Positions 40,177-52,049 of a stretch of DNA of 64,000 bases are shown piece after piece. Below the pieces are notes generated by a model. That model worked only from the letters and a program-made list of their open reading frames with translations. It was not told where the DNA came from and searched no databases. Origin of the DNA: Streptomyces roseolus (GTDB taxonomy: Bacteria; Actinomycetota; Actinomycetes; Streptomycetales; Streptomycetaceae); assembly GCF_014649855.1 (NCBI RefSeq), contig NZ_BMTV01000009.1, positions 62,001 through 126,000 of the forward strand. The letters are read 5' to 3'. Position numbers and translations under genes: made by a program. Within the stretch, counting starts at the first letter, position 1, and each line of letters opens with the position of its first letter.

Positions 40177-43170
40177 TCACGGCCCTTCGCCGAGGCCCAG
40201 GGCCTGTACGTCGACCAGGTTGAACGCCTCGTGGACGTAGACGTTGGTCAGCCGCGGGTGGCGGTGGTTGACGGTCTTCTCGGCGGTGACGGGCAGGTAG
40301 TACGCGCCGTCGGTGAGCCGGTGGTTGATCTCCTGGTAGAGCCGGTTCGCCTCGGCGTCGTCGGTCTCGGCGGACGCCCGGTCGAACAGCTCGTCGATCG
40401 CGGGGTCCTTCACCCGGGCGTAGTTGGTGTTGCCCTCGGACCTGGACAGGGCGCTGTCGGCCAGGGGCTGGAGGAAGCCCGCGCCGGTGGGGAAGTCGGC
40501 CCCCCAGCCCATCATGAGCATGCCGATCCCCTTCTCCCTCTGGATCTTGGGGGAGCCCAGGGCGGCGTAGTAGGCCGGGACGCTGTCGAAGCGCTCGATC
40601 TCCACCTTGATGCCGACCGCCCGGAGATCGTTCCGCAGGGCGGTGAGCGCGGCGGCGTCCTTGGGGTTCCCGCTGTTCAGGGCGACCTTGGTGGTGAAGC
40701 CGCCGGGCTTGCCGCACGCCCGCAGCGCCTTCTCGGCCTCCTCCTTGCGGGGCTTGCCCTTGGTCAGGCCGAAGGGGTCGTAGGAGTCGGCGCCGCGGGC
40801 CGTCGGCGGCAGCATGTTGCCCTGGAGGGAGGCGAAGGACGGGCCGCCGCGCGCGGTCCGCATGGCCTCGGTGCCGGCCGCGTAGACCACCGCCTTGCGG
40901 CAGTCGACGTTGTCGAAGGGGGCGGTGTCGGAGATCATCGTGACCATCCGGAGGTACCCGCTGTACGGGTTGTCCACCTGGGCCTTCAGCTTCGGGTCGC
41001 CCAGCACCCTGGCGGCGGTCGCCTGCGAGAGGCCGAGCTGGGAGGCGTCGAGGTCGGCGGTGCCCGCGAGGAGCTGCTGGTCGACCTTGGCCGGGTCGGT
41101 GGTGATGGTCAGCTCGACGCGGTCCGGCAGGGCCTTGCGGAGCGGGTCGGTGGCCGGATCCCACTGCTCGTTGCGGACGAGGACCAGCGACCGGCCCGGC
41201 TGGTAGGAGGAGAAGCGGTACGGGCCGGAGGCCATGGGCCTGGTCCCGTAGCGGTCGGCGGTGTCGCGCTGCCGCGGCACGGGGGCCGTCGCGCCCATGG
41301 TGAGCAGGTACGGGAACCGGGAGTCGGGCTCGGCCAGCCGGAAGACGACGGTGAGGTCGTCCGGGGTCTCGACGGACCGCAGGCCCGACGTCCCGGTGTC
41401 CCGGTACGGGCCCCGGTAGCCCTGCTTCTGGTCCAGGACGTCGACGAGGTACGTGGGTCCGCCGGCGATCTCCGTGGCGAAGACGCGCTCGATGCCGTAC
41501 TTGACGTCCGCGGCGGTGATCGGCGAGCCGTCCTCGAACTTCAGGCCGGGCCGCAGCCGGAACGTGTAGGTCCGGCCGTCGGCGGACACCTCGGGCGGGG
41601 CGGCGGCCAGGTCGGGGACCACCGCGAGGCCGTCCTCGCCCGGTGCGGCGGCGTAGGTCATCAGGGTGCGGGCGTAGAGCCGCTGGATGTTCCAGACCCA
41701 TCCCGAGTAGGAACGGGCCGGGTCCCAGGAGTCGGCGTCCGTCGAACTCACCAGGCGGAGGGTGCCGCCCTTCCGGTCGGAGGCGTTGACCACCTTGCCG
41801 ACCGCGGCGTCGAAGCCCCCGGTGGCCCCGGAGTCCCCCCGGCCCTCCTGCCCGCCCTTCCCCTGGTCCTTCCCCTGGTCCTGCTGCCGCCCCTGCTTCC
41901 CGGCCGGGTCGTCCTTCAGGCCGAGGACCGTGGCGGTGACGCCGCCCGCCACCAGGACGACGCCGAGGGCGATCGCCAGGAGCCCGCGGCCCCGGGGGCG
42001 GCCGGGCGGGCGGGCCGGTCCGCCCGCGGGGCCGGGGGGGTACGGGGTGGGGGTGGTGACGGCGTACGGGTTGCCGGCGACCGGACGGCCGACCGGGGCC
42101 GGCGCGGCGGACGGCACGGCCGCCGGCGGGGTGCCCGGCATCGCCGGCATCGCCGGCGGCGTGCTCGGCATCGCGGGCGGTGCGGCGGGGCCCTTCGCCA
42201 GCGGGACGCGGGGGTCGGGCGCGGCCGCCGTGTCGGGCGTGGGCGCCGGTGCGTCACCGGCCGGCCGGCCGGTGACGGCGCCCGCCGAGCCGAGGGACGC
42301 CGCCACCGCCGCCGGCAGCCAGTCGGTCTCCTGCGCCTGCCCGCCGCCGTAGGTGTGGCCGCTCCCCTCGCCGAGCAGTCCGGCGAACTCCGCGAGCAGT
42401 TCCGGCACCGTGGGCCGGCGGGCGGGGTCCTTCTCCAGGCACCGGGCGACGAAGTCCGTCCCCGGCGGCAGCAGGCGCAGGTCGGGCTCCGCGTAGACGG
42501 CGCGGAAGTTCACCGAGTGCGCCGAGCCGGTCCCGAACGGTCCGACGCCGCAGGCCGCGAAGGCCAGCACCGCGCCCAGCGAGAAGACGTCGCTCGCCGG
42601 GCCGACGGCGCTTCCCGCCACCTGCTCGGGCGACATGAAGCCGGGGGTGCCGATCACCATCCCGGCCTGGGTCAGGACGCTCGACTCGCCGAGGATCGAG
42701 ATCCCGAAGTCGATCACCCGGGGGCCGTCGGCGGCGATCAGCACGTTCGACGGCTTCAGGTCGCGGTGGACCAGGCCCGTGCCGTGGATGGCCTCCAGGG
42801 CCTCGACCAGCCCCGCGCCCAGGTAGAGCAGGGAGCGCCGGGACCACGCCCCGTGCGTGCGGACGGCCGCCTCCAGGGACGGCCCGGGAACGTAGGCGGT
42901 GGCGAGCCAGGGCGGCGAGCCCATCGGGTCGGCGTCGACCACGGCCGCGGTGAAGAAGCCGGTGACCCGGCGGGCGGCCTCCACCTCGCGGACGAACCGG
43001 CGCTGGAACTCGGGGTCCTCCGCGAGTTCGGCGCGCACCACCTTGACGGCGACCATCCGGCCGCTCGTGGACCGCCCCAGGTAGACGCGTCCCATTCCGC
43101 CCGCCCCCAGGCGGGCCAGGATCCGGTACCGCCCCACCTGCCGCGGATCCGAAGCATCCAGCGCCTGCAA
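40177..43170 (-). CDS. Membrane Ser/Thr protein kinase fused to an extracellular SBP_bac_5 domain
   Basis: A 997-residue predicted receptor kinase. Residues 13-265 are a Hanks-type kinase with all key residues: glycine loop LGAGGMGRVY (21-30), Lys43 in VAVKVV, HRDLKPSN (135-142) and DFG (154-156) with the following SPEQ. A Pro/Ala-rich linker runs from about 280 to 390. One membrane helix follows (397-417), then a short Gln/Lys/Gly stretch. Residues 467-990 form a family-5 solute-binding domain: LVSSTDADSWDPARSY, YTFRLRPGLKFEDGSPITAADVKYGIERVF, ASGPYRFSSYQPGRSLVLVRNEQWD and NRLYQEINHRLTDGAYYLPV. These parallel OppA at 9132-10799. The predicted topology puts the binding domain outside and the kinase inside. 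The start is TTG at 43170 by family alignment. Ligand and kinase targets are unknown. Confidence 0.88.
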   Translation of the reverse strand: MQALDASDPRQVGRYRILARLGAGGMGRVYLGRSTSGRMVAVKVVRAELAEDPEFQRRFVREVEAARRVTGFFTAAVVDADPMGSPPWLATAYVPGPSLEAAVRTHGAWSRRSLLYLGAGLVEALEAIHGTGLVHRDLKPSNVLIAADGPRVIDFGISILGESSVLTQAGMVIGTPGFMSPEQVAGSAVGPASDVFSLGAVLAFAACGVGPFGTGSAHSVNFRAVYAEPDLRLLPPGTDFVARCLEKDPARRPTVPELLAEFAGLLGEGSGHTYGGGQAQETDWLPAAVAASLGSAGAVTGRPAGDAPAPTPDTAAAPDPRVPLAKGPAAPPAMPSTPPAMPAMPGTPPAAVPSAAPAPVGRPVAGNPYAVTTPTPYPPGPAGGPARPPGRPRGRGLLAIALGVVLVAGGVTATVLGLKDDPAGKQGRQQDQGKDQGKGGQEGRGDSGATGGFDAAVGKVVNASDRKGGTLRLVSSTDADSWDPARSYSGWVWNIQRLYARTLMTYAAAPGEDGLAVVPDLAAAPPEVSADGRTYTFRLRPGLKFEDGSPITAADVKYGIERVFATEIAGGPTYLVDVLDQKQGYRGPYRDTGTSGLRSVETPDDLTVVFRLAEPDSRFPYLLTMGATAPVPRQRDTADRYGTRPMASGPYRFSSYQPGRSLVLVRNEQWDPATDPLRKALPDRVELTITTDPAKVDQQLLAGTADLDASQLGLSQATAARVLGDPKLKAQVDNPYSGYLRMVTMISDTAPFDNVDCRKAVVYAAGTEAMRTARGGPSFASLQGNMLPPTARGADSYDPFGLTKGKPRKEEAEKALRACGKPGGFTTKVALNSGNPKDAAALTALRNDLRAVGIKVEIERFDSVPAYYAALGSPKIQREKGIGMLMMGWGADFPTGAGFLQPLADSALSRSEGNTNYARVKDPAIDELFDRASAETDDAEANRLYQEINHRLTDGAYYLPVTAEKTVNHRHPRLTNVYVHEAFNLVDVQALGLGEGP

Positions 43171-43232
43171 CTCCGCCCCCGTCCCCGTTCCCGTGCCCGG
43201 CGCCGCATCCCCTGGACGCCGGGACGATTACA

Positions 43233-44057
43233 TCAGACCGGCCGCCGGCTCCGGCGGGGGGCGGCGGGCGCGGCGGCCCGGTACTCGCCCGGCGTCATGC
43301 CGTAGGCGGTGCGGAAGGCGAGGTGGAAGCCGACGCGGCTGCGGTAGCCGACGCGGGCGGGTACGGCCGACTGGGGGAGCCCCGTCTCGGCGAGCAGCCG
43401 GGCCGCCTCCCGTATCCGGCGGGCCGTCAGGTGACGGGCCGGGGAGGTGCCGACGGCCTCGCGGAAGGCCGCGGTGAAGGCGGAGCGGCCCATCCCGGCC
43501 TCGCGGGCGAGGGTCACCACGGTCCACGGCTCGGCGTAGCGGTGCTCGATGGCGGCGAGGCCGCGGGCGATGCCGGGGTGGGGGCAGGGGCCGTCCGGCG
43601 GGCGCGGGGCGGCGAGGACGAGCGCGGTCTCCAGGACGCGCAGGGCGAGCAGCCGGTCGCCGGGGCCCGCGCGGCGGCCGGGCGCGGCGAGCGCCGCGAG
43701 GGTCTCACGCAGCAGCGGCGCGCCCTCGACGCGCCGCCGTTCGAGCCGGAGCGCGCGCGGGAGCGCCGTCATGAGGGGCGGTGCGCCCCGGGGGTCGTAG
43801 CCGGCCCGTACGGTGAGCACCCGGGCGCCCTCCTCCGTCCCGCCGACCACGCGCACCTCCGCGGGCGGCGCGCCGGGGCCGCCGGGCGGCGGGGTGCCGG
43901 AGGCGGCGGGGCCCGCGGTGAGCCGGTGGGGGGTGCCGGTCGGCAGGAGTGCCAGGTCGCCGGGGGCGAGGTCGAGGGGGCCCGTCCCCGGCAGGGCGAG
44001 CCCGCACCGCCCGGCCAGCACGTGGTGGAGGACGGCCCGGGCCGGTTCCGTGTCCAT
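43233..44057 (-). CDS. AraC-family transcription regulator
   Basis: A 274-residue regulator; the ATG giving MDTEPARAVLHHVLAG was chosen as it starts the cupin-like domain. The N-terminal sensor (residues 1-140) has LALPGTGPLDLAPGDLALLPTGTPHRL, an AraC_binding_2/cupin_6-like barrel. The C-terminal domain has two HTH units: WTVVTLAREAGMGRSAFTAAFREAVGTSPARHLTARRI and then LPQSAVPARVGYRSRVGFHLAFRTAYGMTPGEYR. Its stop is 62 bases upstream of the kinase-SBP start on the same strand. It is divergent from glgE and may regulate either neighbour. Confidence 0.9.
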   Translation of the reverse strand: MDTEPARAVLHHVLAGRCGLALPGTGPLDLAPGDLALLPTGTPHRLTAGPAASGTPPPGGPGAPPAEVRVVGGTEEGARVLTVRAGYDPRGAPPLMTALPRALRLERRRVEGAPLLRETLAALAAPGRRAGPGDRLLALRVLETALVLAAPRPPDGPCPHPGIARGLAAIEHRYAEPWTVVTLAREAGMGRSAFTAAFREAVGTSPARHLTARRIREAARLLAETGLPQSAVPARVGYRSRVGFHLAFRTAYGMTPGEYRAAAPAAPRRSRRPV

Positions 44058-44165
44058 GCGCGTCTCCCGTCTTCCGCGGTGACGACGGACCGTCAGCGTA
44101 ACGAGGTCCGGCGCCGGTTCGCGGTCCGCCGCACGGCACCCGGCGGGTTTCGGCCGACTCGCGCC

Positions 44166-44194
44166 TTGCCGCACCCCCTACGCCCTAGTAGTTA
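44166..44194 (+). promoter_or_regulatory. Candidate promoter of the glgE operon
   Basis: TTGCCG at 44166-44171 and TAGTTA at 44189-44194 with 17 bases between match a vegetative-type promoter. It would start the transcript near 44201, about 134 bases before glgE. It also lies 109 bases upstream of the divergent AraC gene, so one regulator could act on both. Confidence 0.45.
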
Positions 44195-44221
44195 ACAAAG
44201 GGCCGGATTGCCCACGCGTGA

Positions 44222-44242
44222 ACCCGGGGAAGCTCCCCGGGT
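44222..44242 (+). promoter_or_regulatory. Hairpin in the glgE leader
   Basis: ACCCGGGGA and TCCCCGGGT form a 9-bp stem with a 3-base loop within the predicted 5' leader, some 20 bases past the proposed transcription start. It could stabilise the mRNA, attenuate transcription or bind a regulator. Confidence 0.4.
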
Positions 44243-44334
44243 ACTCCCCCGAATCCCTCGTTCCCGTACCCGCCTCCGTACTCCGCTTCATCCCTGTGGG
44301 CCCGCCATCCGAGTGAACGCGGAGGGGCGCGGCG

Positions 44335-46409
44335 ATGCCCGCCTCCCACCGGCCTCCGGCGCGGCTAGAAAGAGCGCACCACCACCCGCACCCCCGTAAA
44401 CCGTCAGGTGATGCTGTGAATCCGCTCATGGGACGCATTCCCGTACTGGACGTCCGCCCGCTGGTCGACTGCGGCCGGCGCCCCGCGAAGGCGGTGGCCG
44501 GCGAGACCTTCGAGGTGTCGGCCACCGTCTTCCGCGAGGGCCACGACGCGGTCGCCGCCAATGTCGTACTCACCGGCCCGACGGGCCGCCCGGGGCCGTG
44601 GACCCCGATGCGCGAGCTGGCCGAGGGCTCCGACCGCTGGGGTGCCGAGGTCACCCCGGACGCCGAGGGGCTGTGGACGTACACCGTCGAGGCGTGGAGC
44701 GACCCGCTGGCGACCTGGCGCCACGCGGCGAAGATCAAGATCCCGGCCGGGATCGACTCCGAACTCGTCCTCACCGAGGGCGCGGAGCTGCACGAACGGG
44801 CCGCGAAGGGCGTCCCGAAGAAGGGCGGCGGCCGGGAGGCGGTGCTCGCGGCGGCCGACGCGCTGCGCGACGAGTCCCGCCCGGCCGCCGCGCGCCTGGC
44901 CGCCGCGTTCGCGCCGCGGGTGACGGAGACCCTGGAGCGGCACCCGCTGCGCGAACTGGTCACCGTCTCCCCGGCGTTCCCGCTCCGGGTGGAGCGGGAA
45001 CGGGCCCTGTACGGCGCCTGGTACGAGTTCTTCCCGCGCTCGGAGGGCGTGCGGGAGGTCGAGGGCCGTACGGTCCCGGGCACTTTCCGCACCGCGGCCG
45101 AACGGCTCCCGGCCATCGCGGCGATGGGCTTCGACGTGGTCTACCTGCCGCCGATCCACCCGATCGGCGAGACCCACCGCAAGGGCCCGAACAACTCCCT
45201 GTCGGCGTCGCCGAGCGACGTCGGCGTGCCGTGGGCGATCGGTTCGCCGGAGGGCGGGCACGACGCGGTCCACCCGGACCTGGGCACGATCGAGGACTTC
45301 GACGCCTTCGTGGCCCGGGCCCGGGAGCTGCGCCTGGAGGTCGCGCTGGACTTCGCGCTCCAGTGCTCGCCGGACCACCCGTGGGTGGAGAAGCACCCGG
45401 AGTGGTTCCACCACCGGCCGGACGGCTCGATCGCCTACGCCGAGAACCCGCCGAAGAAGTACCAGGACATCTACCCGATCGCGTTCGACAAGGACATGGA
45501 CGGCATCGTCGCCGAGACGGTCCGGGTACTGCGGCACTGGATGGACCACGGGGTGCGGATCTTCCGGGTGGACAACCCGCACACCAAGCCGGTGGTGTTC
45601 TGGGAGCGGGTGATCGGGGAGATCAACGGGCGGGACCCGGACGTGATCTTCCTGGCGGAGGCCTTCACCCGACCGGCGATGATGCGGACCCTCGGCGCGA
45701 TCGGCTTCCAGCAGTCCTACACGTACTTCACGTGGCGGAACTCCAAGGACGAGCTGACCGAGTACCTGACGGAGCTGTCCGGCGAGGTGGCGGCGCAGAT
45801 GCGGCCCAACCTCTTCGTGAACACCCCGGACATCCTGCACGCCTACCTCCAGGAGGGCGGCCGGCCGGCCTTCGAGGCGCGCGCGGTGCTCGCGGCGACG
45901 CTCTCGCCGACGTGGGGGATCTACGCCGGCTACGAGCTGTGCGAGAACACCCCGCTGCGCACCGGCAGCGAGGAGTACCTCGACTCGGAGAAGTACCAAC
46001 TCAAGCCCCGGGACTGGGAGTCGGCGGAGCGCGCGGGCGCGACGATCACCCCGCTGATCACCGCCCTGAACCGGATCCGCCGCCGGCACCCGGCGCTCCG
46101 CCGGCTGCGGAACCTCACCTTCCACGACGTCGACAACCCGCAGGTGATCGCCTACTCGAAGAAGGAGGGTTCGAACACCGTTCTGGTGGTCGTCAACCTC
46201 GACCCGCACCACACCCAGGAGGCGACGGTCTCGTTGAACATGCCGGTACTCGGCCTCGGCTGGCACGAGACCGTGCCGGTGCGCGACGAGCTCACCGGAG
46301 ACACCTATCACTGGGGCAGGAGCGCCTACGTGCGCCTGGAACCGGGCGTCGCGCCCGCGCACGTGCTCGTCCTGCGACCGTCCCCGCAGACCGGAGGGTC
46401 ACCCATCTC

Positions 46410-46413
<4 letters not shown>
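44335..46413 (+). CDS. glgE: Alpha-1,4-glucan:maltose-1-phosphate maltosyltransferase GlgE
   Basis: Transfers maltosyl units from alpha-maltose 1-phosphate to the non-reducing ends of alpha-glucan. The 692-residue protein is read from ATG 44335, which has GGAGG about 9 bases upstream; MGRIPVLDV at residue 32 marks the start of conserved sequence. An N-terminal beta domain ([19 protein letters not shown]) and helical insert S precede the GH13_3 barrel. The nucleophile is Asp413 in [10 protein letters not shown] and the acid/base Glu442 in [13 protein letters not shown]. Also typical is [19 protein letters not shown]. It overlaps treS by 4 bases and leads the operon glgE-treS-pep2-glgB, as I recall from one of the two S. 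coelicolor copies. Confidence 0.97.
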
Positions 46414-48122
<1,709 letters not shown>

Positions 48123-48124
48123 CC

Positions 48125-48178
48125 GGAGGCCGATTCGGCCTCCGCCGGAGTGGGACGGTTTCCTCCGTCCCACTCCGG
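48125..48178 (+). terminator. Two tandem hairpins between treS and pep2
   Basis: The first has 9-bp arms 48125-48133 and 48135-48143 (only one base between, so the tip must open). The second has 14-bp arms 48145-48158 and 48165-48178. They begin 3 bases after the treS stop and may terminate or attenuate transcription, lowering pep2-glgB relative to glgE-treS. TACGGATC also occurs twice just downstream, at about 48208 and 48233. Confidence 0.7.
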
Positions 48179-48356
48179 GAACTGTGTCCCACACACGAAC
48201 CTCCCCCATACGGATCCATCCAGCCCCATCCGTACGGATCTTCCCTTTCCGACACGTCCCGCACATCCGGACAGCCCCAGCCGCCATCCGGGACAATCTG
48301 CGCATTTGAACACTTACGACAACCCTGTGCGCACCCCGGGGAAAGGACGCGATGCC

Positions 48357-49709
48357 ATGCCGGAGATTGCCGCATCCACCACCCGGGCCCCGGACGCCCT
48401 CCTTCCGTCCCTGACACCCCTGCTCCACGAATGGCTGCCCCGGCAGCGCTGGTTCGCGGGCAAGGGCCGCCGGGTCACGGGATTCACGCTGGAAGCGGCC
48501 ACCGAGCTGCTGCCCCTGGACGGCCCCGGACCCGGACTCCTCCACCTCCTCGTCCGGGTCGAACAACCCGGCCGCCCCACCGGCGAACCCGCCGACTGCT
48601 ACCAGCTCCTCCTCGGCGTACGGTCCCAGCTGCCGCCGCGCCTCGCGCCCGCCCTCATCGGACGCGTCCGGCAGGGCCCGCTCGCCGGCCGCGCCGTCTA
48701 CGAAGGGCTGCGGGACCCGCGCCTCGCCGGTCTCCTGTACGAGCGGCTGCGCACGCCCGGCCGCACCGGGCCGCTCCGCTTCCACGCCACCCGCGCCCTG
48801 CCCGGGGCGCTCGCGCCGCGGGTCCTCGACGCCGAACAGTCCAACTCCTCGCTGGTGTTCGGCGACGCGTACATCCTGAAGATCTTCCGCCGGGTCAGCC
48901 CCGGCGCCAACCCCGACCTCGAACTGACCCTCGCCCTCGGACAGGCCGGCTGCGCCCGGGTCCCGGCGCCCGTCGCCTGGTTCGAGTCGGGGGCGGCGAC
49001 GCTCGGCGTCCTCCAGCCCTACCTCCGCGACTCCCGCGACGGGTGGCGGCTCGCCCTCGACGCGCTCGCCGCCGGGCGGGAGTTCACCGCGGAGGCGCGG
49101 GCCCTCGGGCGGGCCACCGCCGAGGTGCACCTCGCGCTCGCCGAGACCCTGCCCACGCAGCGCCTCGAACGGGCCGAGACGGAGGGCCTCGCCGCCGCGA
49201 TGGACCGCCGGCTGCACGCCGCCGCGCAGGCCGTCCCCGCGCTGCTGCCGTACGTCCCCGGACTGCGGGCCGTCTTCGCGGCGGCGGGCGACGCGGAGGG
49301 CGCGGGCACGGTGCAGCGGATCCACGGCGACCTGCACCTCGGGCAGACGCTGCGCGGCTCGGACGGCGGGTGGGCCGTCATCGACTTCGAGGGCGAGCCG
49401 GCGAAGCCCCTCGAAGAACGGCGCCGCCCGCAGCCGACGGTCCGCGACGTGGCCGGCATGCTCCGCTCCTTCGACTACGCGGCCCGTACGCACCGGCCCT
49501 GGAACGCGGAGTGGGCGGTGCGGTGCCGGGCGGCGTACTGCACGGGCTACGCGGAGGTCGCGGGCGCGGACCCCCGCACGGACCCGGCCCTCCTCCGCGC
49601 CTACGAGACGGACAAGGCGGTGTACGAGGTCGTCTACGAGGCCCGCCACCGCCCCGACTGGCTCCCCGTCCCCCTCTCCGCCATCCACCGTCTCGCCACC
49701 CCGCCGTGA
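48357..49709 (+). CDS. pep2: Maltokinase (Pep2/Mak)
   Basis: Phosphorylates maltose to alpha-maltose 1-phosphate with ATP. ATG 48357 begins MPEIAASTTRAP with AAAGGA about 10 bases upstream, giving 450 residues. The N-terminal cap contains LLHEWLPRQRWFAGKGRRVTGF, the usual maltokinase opening. The aminoglycoside-phosphotransferase-like fold follows, with LDAEQSNSSLVFGDAYILKIFRRV (ATP-site Lys) and the catalytic loop VQRIHGDLHLGQTL. The metal-binding segment is WAVIDFEGEPAKPLEERRRPQPTVRDVAGMLRSFDYAA. It lies 234 bases after treS, past two hairpins, and 117 bases before glgB. Confidence 0.95.
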   Translation: MPEIAASTTRAPDALLPSLTPLLHEWLPRQRWFAGKGRRVTGFTLEAATELLPLDGPGPGLLHLLVRVEQPGRPTGEPADCYQLLLGVRSQLPPRLAPALIGRVRQGPLAGRAVYEGLRDPRLAGLLYERLRTPGRTGPLRFHATRALPGALAPRVLDAEQSNSSLVFGDAYILKIFRRVSPGANPDLELTLALGQAGCARVPAPVAWFESGAATLGVLQPYLRDSRDGWRLALDALAAGREFTAEARALGRATAEVHLALAETLPTQRLERAETEGLAAAMDRRLHAAAQAVPALLPYVPGLRAVFAAAGDAEGAGTVQRIHGDLHLGQTLRGSDGGWAVIDFEGEPAKPLEERRRPQPTVRDVAGMLRSFDYAARTHRPWNAEWAVRCRAAYCTGYAEVAGADPRTDPALLRAYETDKAVYEVVYEARHRPDWLPVPLSAIHRLATPP

Positions 49710-49826
49710 CCGCCCCGCCCACGCGGGGGGGCGTCGGCGGGACATGGCCCGTTCGGCGGAGTTTCCGGGGGGGTTGTGGGGGTGTTGACATGTTCGTACA
49801 TATTCCGAGCTTTCTGGAGGCCACCG

Positions 49827-52040
49827 GTGACCGCCAAGACGCCCCGCACAGCGCCCCCTCTCGACCCCGGCGAGCGCGCGCGGTTGCTCGCCGGCGAGCA
49901 TCACGACCCACACGCCCTCCTCGGCGCGCACCCGGTGAAGGGCGGGCTCGTCATCCGGGCGCTGCGCCCCTGGGCGAGCGGGGTGACGGCCGTGCTGCCC
50001 AAGGGGCGGACGGTGGAGCTCGCCCACGACGGCGACGGGCTCTTCTCCGCGTTCGTCCCGCTGCTGCGCAAGGTCCCGGCGTACGAGCTCCGCGTGCGCT
50101 ACGGGGACGACGAGCTCGCCGTGCAGGACCCGTACCGGCACCTGCCGTCGCTCGGTGAGCTGGACCTGCACCTGATCGGCGAGGGCCGGCACGAGGAGCT
50201 GTGGACGGCGCTGGGCTCGCGGGTGATGCGGCACGGCGGCGTCACCGGCACCCGCTTCGCCGTCTGGGCGCCGAACGCCCGCGGCGTCCGCGTCACCGGC
50301 GACTTCACGCACTGGGACGGCACCGGGCTGCCGATGCGCTCGCTGGGCTCCACCGGCGTGTGGGAGCTGTTCGTGCCCGGCATCGGGGAGGGGGCGGTGT
50401 ACAAGTACGACATCACCCGGCCCGACGGCTCGCACACGCTCCGCGCCGACCCGATGGCCCGCCGCACCGAGTGCCCGCCGGACACCGCCTCGATCGTCAC
50501 CGAGTCGCACTACGAGTGGAGCGACCAGGAGTGGATGGCGCGGCGCGGCGCCCGTCCGCCGCACGAGGCGCCGATCTCCGTGTACGAGGTCCACCTGCCG
50601 TCCTGGCGGCCCGGGCTGACCTACCGCGAGCTGGCGGTGGAACTGCCCGCGTACGTCCGTGAACTCGGCTTCACGCACGTGGAGTTCATGCCTGTCACCG
50701 AGCACCCCTTCGGCGGCTCCTGGGGCTACCAGGTCACCGGCTTCTACGCGCCGACGGCCCGCCTCGGCACCCCGGACGACTTCAAGTTCCTGGTGGACGC
50801 GCTGCACCGGGAGGGCATCGGCGTGCTCATGGACTGGGTGCCGGCGCACTTCCCGAAGGACGACTGGGCGCTGGCCGAGTTCGACGGGCGCCCGCTGTAC
50901 GAGCACGAGGACCCGCGCCGCTCGCACCACCCGGACTGGGGGACCCTGGAGTTCGACTACGGCCGCAAGGAGGTGCGCAACTTCCTGGTCGCCAACGCGG
51001 TGTACTGGTGCCAGGAGTTCCACGTCGACGGCCTGCGCGTGGACGCGGTCGCGTCGATGCTCTACCTGGACTACTCCCGCGAGTACGGCGAGTGGCTGCC
51101 GAACGAGTACGGCGGCCGGGAGAACCTCGACGCGGTCGCCTTCCTCCAGGAGATGAACGCCACCGTCTACCGCCGCTGCCCCGGCATCGTCACCTTCGCC
51201 GAGGAGTCGACCGCCTGGGACGGGGTGACGCGGGCGACGGACCTGGTCGGGCCGGGCGGCCACGGCGGGCTCGGCTTCGGCATGAAGTGGAACATGGGCT
51301 GGATGCACGACTCGCTCCAGTACATGGAGAAGGAGCCGGTGCACCGCAAGTACCACCACCACGAGATGACCTTCTCGATGGTGTACGCGTACAGCGAGAA
51401 CTACATCCTGCCGATCTCGCACGACGAGGTGGTGCACGGCAAGCGGGCGCTGGTGTCGAAGATGCCCGGCGACTGGTGGCAGCGGCGCGCCAACCACCGC
51501 GCCTACCTCGGCTTCATGTGGGCCCACCCGGGCAAGCAACTCCTCTTCATGGGGCAGGAGTTCGCGCAGGGTTCGGAGTGGTCGGCGGACCACGGGCCCG
51601 AGTGGTGGCTGCTCGACCCGGAGTACGGCGCGGAGGCCGACCACCGGGGCGTGAAGGACCTGGTGCGGGACCTGAACCGGGTGTACACGGCGACGCCGTC
51701 GCTGTGGGAGCGGGACACCGTGCCGGAGGGCTTCGAGTGGGTGGCCGGGGACGCCGCCGACGACAACGTCCTCGCCTTCCTCCGCTACGACGGCTTCGGC
51801 TCGCCGCTCCTCGCCGTCTGCAACTTCTCCCCCGTCGTCCGGCACGACTACCGGATCGGCGTGCCGGACTCCTTCGCCGCCTGGAGCGAGGTGCTGAACA
51901 CGGACGCGGCCCGGTACGGCGGTTCGGACGTGGTCGGCACCGACCCGGTGAAGACCGAGTCGGTGCCGTGGCACGGGCGGCCGGCGAGCGTCCGGACGAC
52001 GCTGCCGCCGCTCGCGACGGTCTGGCTCCGCCCCGCCTGA
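49827..52040 (+). CDS. glgB: 1,4-alpha-glucan branching enzyme
   Basis: Introduces alpha-1,6 branches into the glucan made by GlgE. GTG 49827 has GGAGG 6-7 bases upstream and yields a 737-residue protein with two N-terminal beta domains ([18 protein letters not shown]; then CBM48 with [20 protein letters not shown]). The GH13_9 barrel has [44 protein letters not shown] (nucleophile Asp406) and [16 protein letters not shown] (acid/base Glu459). It also has [11 protein letters not shown] and [12 protein letters not shown]. It is the last gene of the glgE cluster. A TTGACA box at 49785 lies 42 bases upstream but has no clear -10 match. Confidence 0.97.
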   Translation: MTAKTPRTAPPLDPGERARLLAGEHHDPHALLGAHPVKGGLVIRALRPWASGVTAVLPKGRTVELAHDGDGLFSAFVPLLRKVPAYELRVRYGDDELAVQDPYRHLPSLGELDLHLIGEGRHEELWTALGSRVMRHGGVTGTRFAVWAPNARGVRVTGDFTHWDGTGLPMRSLGSTGVWELFVPGIGEGAVYKYDITRPDGSHTLRADPMARRTECPPDTASIVTESHYEWSDQEWMARRGARPPHEAPISVYEVHLPSWRPGLTYRELAVELPAYVRELGFTHVEFMPVTEHPFGGSWGYQVTGFYAPTARLGTPDDFKFLVDALHREGIGVLMDWVPAHFPKDDWALAEFDGRPLYEHEDPRRSHHPDWGTLEFDYGRKEVRNFLVANAVYWCQEFHVDGLRVDAVASMLYLDYSREYGEWLPNEYGGRENLDAVAFLQEMNATVYRRCPGIVTFAEESTAWDGVTRATDLVGPGGHGGLGFGMKWNMGWMHDSLQYMEKEPVHRKYHHHEMTFSMVYAYSENYILPISHDEVVHGKRALVSKMPGDWWQRRANHRAYLGFMWAHPGKQLLFMGQEFAQGSEWSADHGPEWWLLDPEYGAEADHRGVKDLVRDLNRVYTATPSLWERDTVPEGFEWVAGDAADDNVLAFLRYDGFGSPLLAVCNFSPVVRHDYRIGVPDSFAAWSEVLNTDAARYGGSDVVGTDPVKTESVPWHGRPASVRTTLPPLATVWLRPA

Positions 52041-52049
52041 CGGTCGTCG

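Noticed and set aside
49785-49813. Promoter for glgB from TTGACA at 49785
   Set aside because: No acceptable -10 hexamer at 16-19 bases; kept only as a remark.
49776-49826. Upstream in-frame start for glgB at 49776
   Set aside because: It lacks a ribosome site, whereas GTG 49827 has GGAGG at proper spacing and matches the family start.
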